DNA of 64,000 nucleotides, from positions 4,610,501 through 4,674,500 of the forward strand of contig OX463827.1 in NCBI GenBank assembly GCA_949825045.1, written 5' to 3'. Position 1 is the stretch's first letter, and each line of letters begins with the position of its first letter. Shown in pieces: positions 54,226 through 64,000 of this stretch. A program made the translations under genes and the position numbers. Origin of the DNA: Argyresthia goedartella. Its lineage: Eukaryota; Arthropoda; Insecta; Lepidoptera; Argyresthiidae. A model generated the notes under the pieces. The model was not told the origin of the DNA and did no database searches. It saw only the letters and a list, made by a program, of their open reading frames with translations.

Positions 54226-55550
54226 AACTACATTGCGCATACAGTCAACAACCCCAGTTCTACTAAACACCAGTTCTACTAAACACATGCCTCACAAAAA
54301 CACATTAAAATTCGTCAACATAACTGTCACGCGGACATTTCTCATAATTTTATTTCAGTGCAAAGGACCTTACAGTCACTACGCCCCTGAACGCGCGCCC
54401 CTTTGAGTGAATTTCACATTCAAAATATTTGAATTTTCGTTAAAGGGGCGCGTGATTAGAAATGGCAGGTGTTTTGCGAGGTGTCGTTAGCCTTCTCGCG
54501 TGCATTTAATATCTAGAGCCGTAACCATTATCGCTAGAGCTCTGGCCAGCACGTTTGTGAGTAAGCTTGCTCGGATTTGATGGTTGCCTCTGGGGTTTAA
54601 ACAGAGACAATATTTTGATTTTATTCTGTACAGACATAGGTGAAGTTATTGAATATGCCGCTGATTTATACTGTCTTGTTGACGGCTAACTGTAACATAT
54701 CTACACGTATAAAGCTGTTGAAGATACTAACCAAGCGGTGTGACTACACAATCAGTTTATCTCAATGACTTAATCTCGTTCATAGTTTTCGCTGACTGCC
54801 GCAAATGTATTTATTCTCAGGTGTACAAGCTACGCTACCAGAAGCGTTCTATTGCAACCAAATCTGCAAATGATTATTTATTCAAGTGCAAAGTGAGTGC
54901 AAGCGACGAATGTGTTAGTCATACTCAGGAAAATATCAGTCTCAAGTACCGCACAATATCACTCAAGTCTTTGAGGCACGAACAGAATCAATCTTTGACG
55001 TCAAGCGGTCTTTCGCCCCATTTTTTATGTTGACATTGCCGCGAAGCATATTTTACGTTATGCCCCGAGCGGACTCCGCAATCATGGACGTAAATGCATT
55101 TTTCACTTCCAATGCTCGAAAAGTCCTTCTAAAAGCTAGATGTAGGCGGCATAAATCGCATTTTAGGCACTAGTGCATAAAGTGTTGTCGTCATCTAGAC
55201 CACAGATTAATAATCTAGACTAAGACAATTGAGCCACTCAGCCTGACAGACGAGGGGACTGCATTGAAGTATATTTGTTATTTTAATACATTTACTTAAA
55301 TTTATTTGCATTCTATGTTGCATAGTAAAAAAATGAAACTAAAAACTAATAAAACAAGTATATTTTACAAAAAACTTAAAAAAAAAACAAGAATGACTCG
55401 GGCAGTATCGCGTACGACCTAAGCTAAAAACGACAAGCAGAAAATTAAAAAACAAAAATTTAAAATGCAGTGGCGGGTAAGAGGCTTGTTTTTGCCTTTT
55501 ATTTAGTTGTTTTCTTTGCAAAACTTGTTGTTTTACGAAAGTTAATTAAT
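54226..55550. other. no gene recognised
   Basis: CAGTTCTACTAAACAC is tandemly repeated at 54256-54287. A 97-codon plus frame at 54740-55033 and a 29-codon one at 55085 (MDVNAFFTSNARKVLLKARC) have no known family. Confidence 0.4.
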
Positions 55551-55800
55551 ATGTCGTCAAGTGAAAAAGAAATAATACTTACGCCTAACACACTTATGGA
55601 AACAAAAGCAAAAGGGTTTTATGAACAGACATTGCCGCCTAAATCCAAGCAAATTTATCTGAAAACGTATGAAAATTTCATGCTCTGAAGAAGCGGCAAA
55701 CAAGGCAATACATTCCCAGAAAGTATTTTTTACATTATCACTGTTACATTCTCTTGCAATCGAAGTGAAAAGCAGGGTGTATAACTCGGTCATAAACCCC
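55551..55800 (+). pseudogene. tyrosine-recombinase-like (Crypton-type) N-terminal fragment, tentative
   Basis: MSSSEKEIILTPNTLMETKA leads into LPPKSKQIYLKTYENFML, then a TGA where related proteins have a tryptophan, and RSGKQGNTFPESIF. The pattern LPxKSxxxYxxxYxxFxxWRxxKxxxSFSExx resembles the N-terminal domain of Crypton/tyrosine-recombinase proteins common in insects. The catalytic domain is absent. From memory of the pattern only. Confidence 0.4.
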
Positions 55801-56924
55801 ATTTTACCCTCGACTTAACTATCCACCCTTGCCTGCGGCTCGGGTTATGCCCTTGTACAATCTACTATATAACACGGCGCTTTTTGCAAAAAGGTCCCCA
55901 ACTAGCAAAAAAGAAACAAACTTCGAAATTCGAACATGTCTTCTGCAACTTGCATCCGGATTGCAACATTGAAAACGCAACGACTTCTTTTCTTAATTGG
56001 CGCGTTTTCGGACGCAAAAAAGAAAGCCGTGTCGTGACACATCTTGCTCTGGCATTTTGCATTCTCGTCGATACGGCAATTGTAATTTTAGGTTGCTTGG
56101 AAGTGAAAATTCGAGCATTTATCACATGCTAAATCAATCATTCTCGTGCAATGAACTCGGTGTCACTGCATGAGGAAGTCAGTGCTCTACCGACATGAGG
56201 CAATTGAAAATGAGGTGTAGAGTCATTGGATTGTAATGAAAAAGTCGAATTAGGCTTTTGAATTTGTTTTTTTTTGTTACTAGGCTGTATCGAAATATCA
56301 ACTTAGGTTTATGATTGCAGCATTGTGACAAAAAGCTATGAATAAGCTGCGATTAAATTCTAGAATTTGACCATCAATAATGTCTAACCCAAAATTTTAT
56401 TGAAAAGTGTTGATCGTTCGGAATCTGTCAGTGAGGCAAGTGTTCATCAAACTTATCATGAACTAGATACCCGTAGCGCGGCTGCGCAAACGCATTTCAG
56501 GAGAACTGACTTTGTTGAATTTTAGAGAAAAAACACTATTTAAAATTCGAATTGGAATTGCGAACCCCGGCGTCTGCCGCCCATATAGAATCCCCATACT
56601 AAATTATTCTTAAATTGTTTGGCTTTATCTGTGCGTTTTTCAAAATTTTCCCTAGACTTCAAAGAATATTTTACAAACAGGTTGATCCAAATCCGTCCAG
56701 ACGAGATTTTCGCTTACCAAGACATTTTGTAATGATCAAACCATATATCGTCCAGCCATACCGCTACGGAAAATTGTAATAAATTCTTACACCGGATAAA
56801 CCGCTATGAACTTTTCTTCAGTACCTTCGTCTCGGAATGAAAAATGGATTTTATATCAGCGCGAACACTAAGCACGTCTAGACCTACGAATTAAGTTGCG
56901 GCAAGTTTGCAAGCTCCTATTTAT
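55801..56924. other. no gene seen
   Basis: No supported coding region; CTATCCACCCTTGCCTGCGG near 55820 looks repeat-derived. Confidence 0.4.
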
Positions 56925-57110
56925 CTTTTGGAAGTTGCATTGAACCGTGTTCTGATAGGAAGGACCTGGCTAGGAAGTTGGGAGACTCAAATTCGAGATC
57001 CTGCATATTGCGGCGATGGGCTTGACTCCTGTCACGCATAGTATTGATTAATTGGCTCAATGTGGGCACAGCAGAGCTCCTGCCAGCCCGAATGGGAAAA
57101 GACATTTAGC
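56925..57110 (+). repeat. dispersed repeat D, degenerate copy
   Basis: ATTGGCTCAATGTGGGCACA and CCCGAATGGGAAAAGACAT parallel 18600-18660. Confidence 0.5.
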
Positions 57111-57321
57111 TATTTTATTCATATTCATTTTCTTTATTGCACAGAAATTATAATAATCGTGAGTTTAAAAACAATGTACAGGACAGGAGATTCTAGTGAA
57201 AACTATATTTATAGTGAAAACACAGTAAAAACTGTATTTCTCGAATGTACGAAACTAAAATATATGAATAAAAAATAAATTTATAAAATACAAAAGCATG
57301 CATAAATGTAGACTAAATAAA

Positions 57322-57650
57322 TAATAATAAATGTAGCCCATTAATGTCCCCACTCAGCGGCACGGGGCGGATACGGGTAAGATTGAGCCGTACTCCACCA
57401 GGCTGGCTCAGTGCGGGTTGATGGAGGGGTGTCGGGCTTGTGGCTAACCCCACTGTTAGAATTTATCGACCTGCCCTATTAGAGCCTCTGACTCAGCTTC
57501 ACGACTACTACCACCGAGTAGCGATAGTAGCCGAGACCTACAGCTTAACGTGTCATCCGAAACTGGGAAGCGCCAGAAACAAATGCCATATAGCCACGGC
57601 AAGTAGCACAAATCTGCATTATATAATACCACACAAGGTCCACATCGGTT
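57322..57650 (-). repeat. SINE-A', copy 3
   Basis: Complete 3' part (AATGTAGCCCATTAATGTCC) and middle (GACCTGCCCTATTAGAGCC, GACTACTACCACCGAGTAGC); the tRNA-like head is missing beyond AACAAATGCCATATAG. Confidence 0.85.
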
Positions 57651-57859
57651 GTTAAAGCACTTTTAACGACTTATTAGTCATCACTCGGACTGCAATAGCT
57701 GCATAGGAAATAACGAGACCCAATATAATGCATTACTCTCTACTGCGATTCTATTAAGCGCTTCACAGACGCCACAGATTCACTGTTATTCAGCGTTTAG
57801 TAGCGTTATGCCCTATCAGCTGCAAAAGCGTATTTTGTGGACACAACTCGTGTAGTTTT

Positions 57860-57903
57860 ATGAATGATGGTTCACAGGTGTACACCTGTGAACCATCATT
57901 CAT
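57860..57903. repeat. 44-bp perfect palindrome
   Basis: 22-bp arms with no spacer (ATGAATGATGGTTCACAGGT then GT, followed by the inverse). No mismatch; flanks do not extend it. Confidence 0.95.
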
Positions 57904-59004
57904 TCTTTAAAACACTTGCATTTTAAGAGAGAACACACGATCCTCTATAGCGACAACAGTCACGATGCGAAGTATATTAAAAAGATACATGCTCTGTGCT
58001 GCTTAAACGTGCATGTTTACTCCATAACTCAGCTGATAGAGTAAACTCGTTTATCAGCATTAATAAAGGCCAAATTTGTACCAAGTGTGACCTTTTGTGC
58101 AGTTACACAGCAGCGATCTGCTATAAATCTGTACACTCGTGCCTTTCAATTCAGACCTGGACTGAATAATGGAATTAATATCGGCATTTTGAGTTAAAAT
58201 TTACCATTATAAGCCACGCGTGGACATTTATACAGCATTTAGCATTACATTAAAATTAACAGTGACCGCCATTTCTAAGAACATGATGCGTATTATTGTG
58301 AAGATTAAGCTTTTATCCATTTGGTTTATTTTAGAAAATTTCGGATTGAACTGAATTAGATAAAAAATAATGAATATGTAAACAGCTTTAGACTTGCAAA
58401 AATCCCATTTTATTTTGATTTTTTTCACGTATTTGTGAATATCATGACAACGCGTAAAATTTTTGTTCTAAATATATTATTTGATGTTTCACAATAACGT
58501 TACATTCCCGTTCAAATTTAACACATAATTGAAATAACTCAAAGTTTCACTTAACTTATTAACTTTATTATTCATCCACAAAATGCCAACGAAAACATCT
58601 TCATTTACACGCATAACAGCACTTCAACGCTCTCGTGCTGAGAAAAACCACAATTTCACTGATATGTTACTTTTAGCTTCGATAAAGCATTTAAGTTGTC
58701 CACACTTATTCCAATTTTGCGAATAAGTATGAGAATAGCTGCATATTAACTAGAATAAGTGCCAGATGCCTTGTTATTCAGGCAATGGTCAGCACTTGGA
58801 ATAGCTGTTACCTTTATTAATGCTAATATAATGCTATTATAATTAAATTTTACAGCAATGTGCCACGTAATTTGTGCCCAAATTAGAGTTATATCATCAG
58901 CTTTATATGCGCATATAATTTTGTTATGCAGCAATATTTAGCAGCTTATGTGTCCAAGGTGTACTGTAAAAATGCTGTTACACAGAACCTTTATGCTACT
59001 TGGG
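57904..59004. other. no gene seen
   Basis: AT-rich, no recognisable frame or repeat. Confidence 0.5.
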
Positions 59005-59092
59005 GGACACCCATCCAGAGCCTGTCTAGGCCATATGTTACTATCTGAACGATCGTGTCCGATGTGAGATTACCGCTAAGCCACGGACACTT
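59005..59092 (-). repeat. SINE-A' head fragment
   Basis: GGACACCCATCCAGAGCC through ATTACCGCTAAGCCACGG on this strand is the tRNA-like head and neighbouring bases only. Confidence 0.75.
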
Positions 59093-59183
59093 TATGCAAT
59101 TATATGTGATTTTTATATTGTGTGAGGTCGATATTACCAGCAGTAAGCCTGTTTAGAATATGTTTTGTTTACATCCTGATTTA

Positions 59184-59650
59184 TAGTAGTTTATGTGACT
59201 GCTACATAATGGAGGGCATTAAAACTCGAGAGTGGGTTTAATAATAATATCACTCGAGAGTTTTAATGCCTAATTATGTACAGTTACATACACTAGTTTA
59301 TCTACACACATATCATAAGCTCTCTTTGATGTGTTCAGGAACCGCAAGTTTGACCGGCATTGTGACTCTGCAGTTATTTAGCTTGTTCTGTAGCACCAAC
59401 TTCGGGCGTCGGCGTTCGAAATTTGAATGTCAGTACCAACTTCACAGACAAACTAGGAGCGGCACGCAGGCGGACGTCGGCGTTCGAAATTTGAATGTCA
59501 TAATGTGTAGAAAAATTATGCATTATGACCATAATGTGTAATTTTTCAGATAAGAAATGAGTTTTTACCAAGTAGTTTAACATTATGCTGATCGTAACGT
59601 GTGGTTTTTGTACGCAGTAAAGAGGGTTTATGATACGTGTGTAGATAAAG
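59184..59650 (+). mobile_element. MITE-I, copy 3 (uninterrupted)
   Basis: Most complete copy: small hairpin (59193-59292), end TTTATCTACACACATATCAT, interior with GCTTGTTCTGTAGCACCAAC, two GTTCGAAATTTGAATGTC blocks, and the other end GGTTTATGATACGTGTGTAG. It serves as the empty-site reference for the insertions at 27660 and 29085. Confidence 0.85.
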
Positions 59651-59724
59651 TTATTAACGTAGGTTTAACTTGAAAGTTTATATTCGTGAATACCTCTCAC
59701 TTGGACTGACAACCCTTGTGGCGC

Positions 59725-59777
59725 TAAGAAAAAGAGCTAAGTGTCCCTTAACTGTTGGTGAAATCGGGCATTAGTCC
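59725..59777. mobile_element. element K, right end only
   Basis: AAAGAGCTAAGTGTCCCTTA and TTGGTGAAATCGGGCA match 51440-51473. Confidence 0.75.
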
Positions 59778-59853
59778 CTCTACTCAAGCCCTAGGTCCGC
59801 CGACTGAACAGTGAAAGTTCATATTTCTAACAATGAACTAACTGAACTTTATT

Positions 59854-60070
59854 GACGACCCCTGTGGCGCTGAGGTTGTGCCTCTGCCTACCAAGCGAGA
59901 GGTCCCGGGTTCGATCCCCGGCTGGGGATACAGAACAAAAAACACCCGGTCTTGCATGTTTCTATGGGTGTGCGATGTCGCTGTTTAGGGTTCCAACGAC
60001 ACAGGGACTATCCTTGTGTAGGGCCAAACGCAATGTATGTGCCTGTATGTAGATGTTTATGTTTATGTTG
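59854..60070 (+). repeat. SINE-C, copy 10
   Basis: Full length: GACGACCCCTGTGGCGCTGA, GGTTCGATCCCCGGCTGGGG, GATGTCGCTGTTTAGGG and TGTGCCTGTATGTAGATG. Its first eight bases equal those of SINE-B. Confidence 0.95.
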
Positions 60071-61957
60071 AGTACGTAGATGAATCTAATGCCTTTATGG
60101 AAAATGGATGGATCATGTATCATACTAAGTTTAATACCGTTAATATGGATAATAGCCATCGCTATAAAAACGTTCCAAAAATGCCATTTCAATCATAATT
60201 CCGAGTATTTCACAAAATAAGAATGCATCTTTCACGAAAATGAATGCCTCAAATGTCAAAGGAGCGATGTATCAAAGTAAATGTAGCGGTCTCATTCGTT
60301 ACGTTCTACTTGCCTCACAGTGTGTGGGCGGTGACTGTGAGATTTCCTACCACGTATAATACCAACTTTTCCTTGCCATCGCCACCCCGTGGCGTTATGT
60401 TGAAATTTATAGCTACTGCGGAATTGACGGATATACGATTCCAGGCGTTTTGAGGCAGGCGATTTGTGATTATACGATAAAGGATATAGTTTTATTTCAT
60501 AACCAGTCAGCACTCCCTTTGCGTTTGTGGACTCACGCCAAGCCACTCCACTTTTTTGCCGGTATTCATGCTCCTACGCACTCTTGTTGAAAAAAAACAA
60601 TCATAGCTGAATAATTACTAGAGAAAAAAGAAAATAATAAATACTAGTGTACAGTCAAAAAATACAGGTTAAACTTAAAAAAAAACCGCTCAAATCTTCA
60701 TTTTAGTTCTACTATACTCTCCATTAAGAAGTCTACATTTAAACTACTCTGATTCATCACGCGATATTTTTTTATTTTTTTTTCATTTGGTATAGATTGC
60801 CAATGCCACAGTTTAAAATAAAAATATGCCTCTTATACGAACTCATCGTTGGTATAATTGTTCCATATTAAAGAACCAAAAACCTATCCACTACTAATCC
60901 ATAAATAAATGATGTCGTGAGCGTGTGTGGGCAACTCTTGTTTTTGACAGAAATAGCAACTGGACATTTACCCACTACAGCTAAAATTGGCGAGTATATG
61001 ATTGAGTGAAAAAGGTTTACCGACATTCAGCGAACTGCAGGGTAAGGAACTTCGATGTTTTTTGGAAGCCGTTATCTAAGTGAGTGTTATGTTAGTATAA
61101 TATTTGTTGTGCAATATTAACAAACTTGTTTATTTCTATTATTTTTTCTGATCACTTCAGAGTTTAGCCATAAAGTTTTGTTCTACTGCCTGATCATTTC
61201 AAGTTCAAGTTCAAGTTCAAAGTTTTTTTTTTACAATAGCACAAAAATTGAGACTTAATGAACGTCGTAACATGATCAAGCAAGCATAATAAAACATTAA
61301 GTAGGTGCCTATGTAGGTTATATAATATATAGGGTGCAATGAACTCGGTGTCTTGCTAATTTGCTAATTTTACAATACATTCACAAGTCTACTACGATAA
61401 GATCTTTGTGTTCATGATAATTTATGTATTTGTGTTACCGATGGCGTAGGAAATCTCGCGGTTTCCGCCCTCGCTAACAGTGTATCGTCCGAGGAGTGTT
61501 ATTCTACCTTCGTCCTTTGTCTGAAAAGCGTATTTCCCGGAATCATATGACAAAGTACGACAGCGCGTGACTGTGTAATTGACAGAGATGACAGAGATGC
61601 AGTTTTTGCTGGCGATTCTGAAGTGTGCTGATTGTGAAACCGTGCAAAACCCGACATTAAACATAACTGTATAGAAAGTACGATTTATTACGCATCGAAA
61701 ACGTTAGTGAGTTGAACTGTCAGTGACCCATATGAACAATGATATAATAAAGACAATTGCATCTGAACTCGTATACTTTTTCACTCTGGTAATTCGTGCT
61801 TCCTTTGCTGAGCTTATGTTTGACTAATAATACAACGATCTTGAACATTGTGATACGACTTTTTAGACAAAGTCGTTTTCAAATGGTTTTAAATTACTCA
61901 AATGGCAATTTCAAAATCTCCAGAGGGATCTTTTTTTTGTCTATTCAGTTTTTTTGC
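60071..61957. other. no gene recognised
   Basis: A (CAAGTT)n run at 61200. Frames at 60244 and 61422 are short and unrecognised. Confidence 0.4.
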
Positions 61958-62274
61958 ATGGCGGAGATATGGGGGTTGAAAATATTAAAAAAAACATATT
62001 TCAGCCATTTCGAAAAATGTTCAAAAATGTCACAAAACTTTTATGTTACGCAACGCAACTTTTCCATGCGATAAACTTTAACAGCAATTTTCTAAGGCAA
62101 TTTCATAAGCTTTCGGAATATTACTATGATTACGAATTAACGAAACAATGATTACTCTGATATGATACTATGAAAAAAAATAAGACCACTGCATTTTATT
62201 TCAATACCACAAACTTTTGACATTTTGCACCTTGTTACATAAATGGAGTCCCATACATCCCATATCTCCGCCAT
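61958..62274. repeat. 16-bp inverted repeat, 285-bp spacer
   Basis: ATGGCGGAGATATGGG at 61958-61973 and the exact inverse at 62259-62274. Could be chance or the remains of an element. Confidence 0.6.
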
Positions 62275-63642
62275 TAAACAAAATCCAAAAACTCCGCCAT
62301 TCAAAAAAAACATGTAATTATCGAACCTACTCATAAAATAACACGAGAATCAGTTGAGAAATAAAACTTGTAGAGTAGAACAGCCTGTTAGCCGAAATCC
62401 GTTCAGACATACGAAAGCCGAAGCTGAAACGGAGAGACGCTTCGCACGCGCTACGCTCTCGCTTCGCCAATAATGTTTAAAAGTAAATATGCTTAATGTT
62501 TACAATCTTTGTACAAACAAGCACAATAACTATAATAAATAGTTATAGCTACTGATAGCTGGGGTTACGCCAACTCTTCTGGGAAAAGTAATTTCGTACT
62601 AAGTATTTCCCGAAATGTCGAAATGGATGGTCACTACCTCCATTTCCTGAATGCTTTGTTGCTCAAATTAGCGCTTGTACGATTCAAAGAATTCTATACA
62701 GTCACTGCCATAAGTTTGAATAAATATCTAGTTAGGTATTTTGATGTAGTCGTCTTTTATTTATCAAAATTAAGTAAAAAATAACACATTAAACAATGAC
62801 ATAAATTAAAATAAAATACGATGACATAAATCCGCCAAATGCACCGTCCAAACTAAACTAAATAAACATCTATAAAAATGAACCGCACCCAGAAACGCCC
62901 GCGCCAAACGTGCCCATTACCCTGGCAGCATTACCGCGCTGCACAGCTAGCGAGATCCTCTGTGACAGGAATGATCCGGAGTCATTCTGATCAAATCAGT
63001 TTAGAAGTATATAAACTGATCTGATTAGAAAACAAGACAAGATGAAAACCTTATTAATATAAATATAAACTTGTACAGAAGTACAAGTTAATGTTTCTAT
63101 TAATTGACTAACGAAGGAAGTTCATTACACGGATGCGTGTGAGTGAGTGCTCCGCGGAGCTCTTCGCTCACACATATCGCTGGCACGTGTGTGTTAGTGA
63201 CACGCGTCACTGAGGCAAACGTACTTTTCAGCTTAAACCAAAAGCAATATTACTGTTCAACTGTACTGTGTTTTACTAATTATACAGGCAGGTACAGTTC
63301 ACAATATAATAAACCACTTACAGATGCGTAGTAAAACCACCGGAGGCGATTCTTCCCATTCTGTCTAAGTCGGTTGCTCTGTAATTATTTGTAACATTTC
63401 CTCGCCTTCAAAGAGTTGACTTCAGCAGAAACAAAAGGCTAGCGATCAAACGCTATGGGGGGCTCGAATACATCAAAGATAACATCTCCATTAAACCGCT
63501 AAAGAGTTTGCGCGCGCCTGTACTTGAGGGGCGTCCATAAATCTTGTCACAAAAAAAATGCAAATCCTATTTATTGTCGTATAGGTATTAAACATCATAT
63601 GAATTAAATAACAATACAGAAATTATAATCTTTAATCCTTTG
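62275..63642. other. no gene seen
   Basis: A CTTCGCACGCGCTACGCTCT tract at 62440 and an imperfect palindrome at 63127-63164 (GAGTGAGTGCTCCGCGGAGC) are the only structures noted. Confidence 0.45.
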
Positions 63643-63774
63643 TTCGGAAATGTGGTCAAAGATGATCAGTAACGGGGCCGCAAAAAATGAATTGTTAACC
63701 AGGTCCTTAGTTCGGAAATGTGGTCAAAGATGATCAGTATGGGGCCGCAAAAAAATGAATCGTTAACCAGGCCA
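63643..63774. repeat. 68-bp tandem duplication
   Basis: TTCGGAAATGTGGTCAAAGA starts each copy, at 63643 and 63711. Differences are limited to a few bases and one A-run length change. Confidence 0.95.
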
Positions 63775-64000
63775 GGAAAAAACACTGTTGTCACACATCC
63801 ACATGGCGCGTCATGCCGTGTCCGGTTTTTACCGTCATGCATAGCGTGCGTCATGCCGTTGCGTCGGTAAAAGCGTACGTGACTTATGCTGCCAATTCCG
63901 CAAGGTGGTGGACCAAAGAGTTTCGTTCATCTGTGGGTGGACTCGAAACCTAATTTACCTAAAAACATTTTTTCTGTCCACCTTATTTTATTTCCTCGCA
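63775..64000. other. no gene seen
   Basis: GCGTCATGCCGT occurs twice (63808 and 63848). Nothing else. Confidence 0.5.

Noticed and set aside
59864..59935. Second tRNA-like stretch (TGTGGCGCTGAGG, GGTTCGATCCC)
   Set aside because: Part of SINE-C with about ten copies or fragments in the window; no proper acceptor stem.

Overview
The window looks like gene-poor nuclear DNA of an insect, most likely a lepidopteran (moth or butterfly). It is AT-rich. It is packed with tRNA-headed SINEs, decayed non-LTR retrotransposon (LINE) ends, mariner/Tc1 elements, MITEs and short repeats of the kind I associate with lepidopteran genomes (for example the repeat with GGTTCCGTACC and strings of GTCCGTCC, and the repeat with TATGGGAAAAGGCGTGACGC). 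That placement rests on recognising repeat families, not on a host gene. I found no convincing single-copy host gene, no rRNA and no genuine tRNA gene; the tRNA-like stretches are SINE heads. Family letters used here (SINE-A, MITE-G and so on) are my own labels. || Layout. 1-8.4 kb: SINE and MITE copies, a 392-bp tandem duplication, three stacked perfect hairpins (4561-4689) and copies of a GGTTCCGTACC repeat. 8.4-11 kb: a frameshifted reverse transcriptase scrap, a 125-bp MITE, an unidentified coiled-coil-like coding remnant on the minus strand, an LTR-like block with a TATA box and tandem repeats, and an RTE-type endonuclease fragment. 11-15 kb: MITEs and SINEs. 15.1-18.0 kb: a 5'-truncated LINE on the minus strand with an open reverse transcriptase frame; its 3' UTR is split by a mariner (DD37D) element with perfect 24-bp ends, and a second LINE copy at 24.2-24.7 kb shows the uninterrupted UTR. 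18.1-18.4 kb: a perfect 51-bp inverted repeat around a rearranged segment. 18.4-28.6 kb: SINEs, MITEs, tandem duplications and repeat remnants. 28.9-32.9 kb: a MITE cut in two by a 3.5-kb segment with short terminal inverted repeats that itself carries LINE and SINE fragments. 33-42 kb: palindromes, LINE ends, SINEs, a 366-bp MITE and a 390-bp fold-back element. 42.5-44.2 kb: an almost full-length Tc1-type transposon (DD34E, IR/DR ends) with one nonsense codon and one frameshift. 45.2-47.4 kb: a LINE inserted into a SINE with a CTACTAC target duplication. 47.4-64 kb: further SINEs, a 0.8-kb terminal-inverted-repeat element, LINE ends, a possible tyrosine-recombinase (Crypton-like) fragment, a 44-bp palindrome and a 68-bp tandem duplication. 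|| How the parts relate: these are layers of mobile DNA inserted into one another. No gene set works together as a pathway. The informative content is the insertion order, the paired filled and empty sites, shared ends between families, and several perfect or near-perfect palindromes that must be recent. I did not find a convincing new biological system; the best candidates for something undescribed are the 3.5-kb segment at 29085-32575, the rearranged inverted repeat at 18077-18398, the triple hairpin at 4561-4689, and the coding remnant at 9052-9416.
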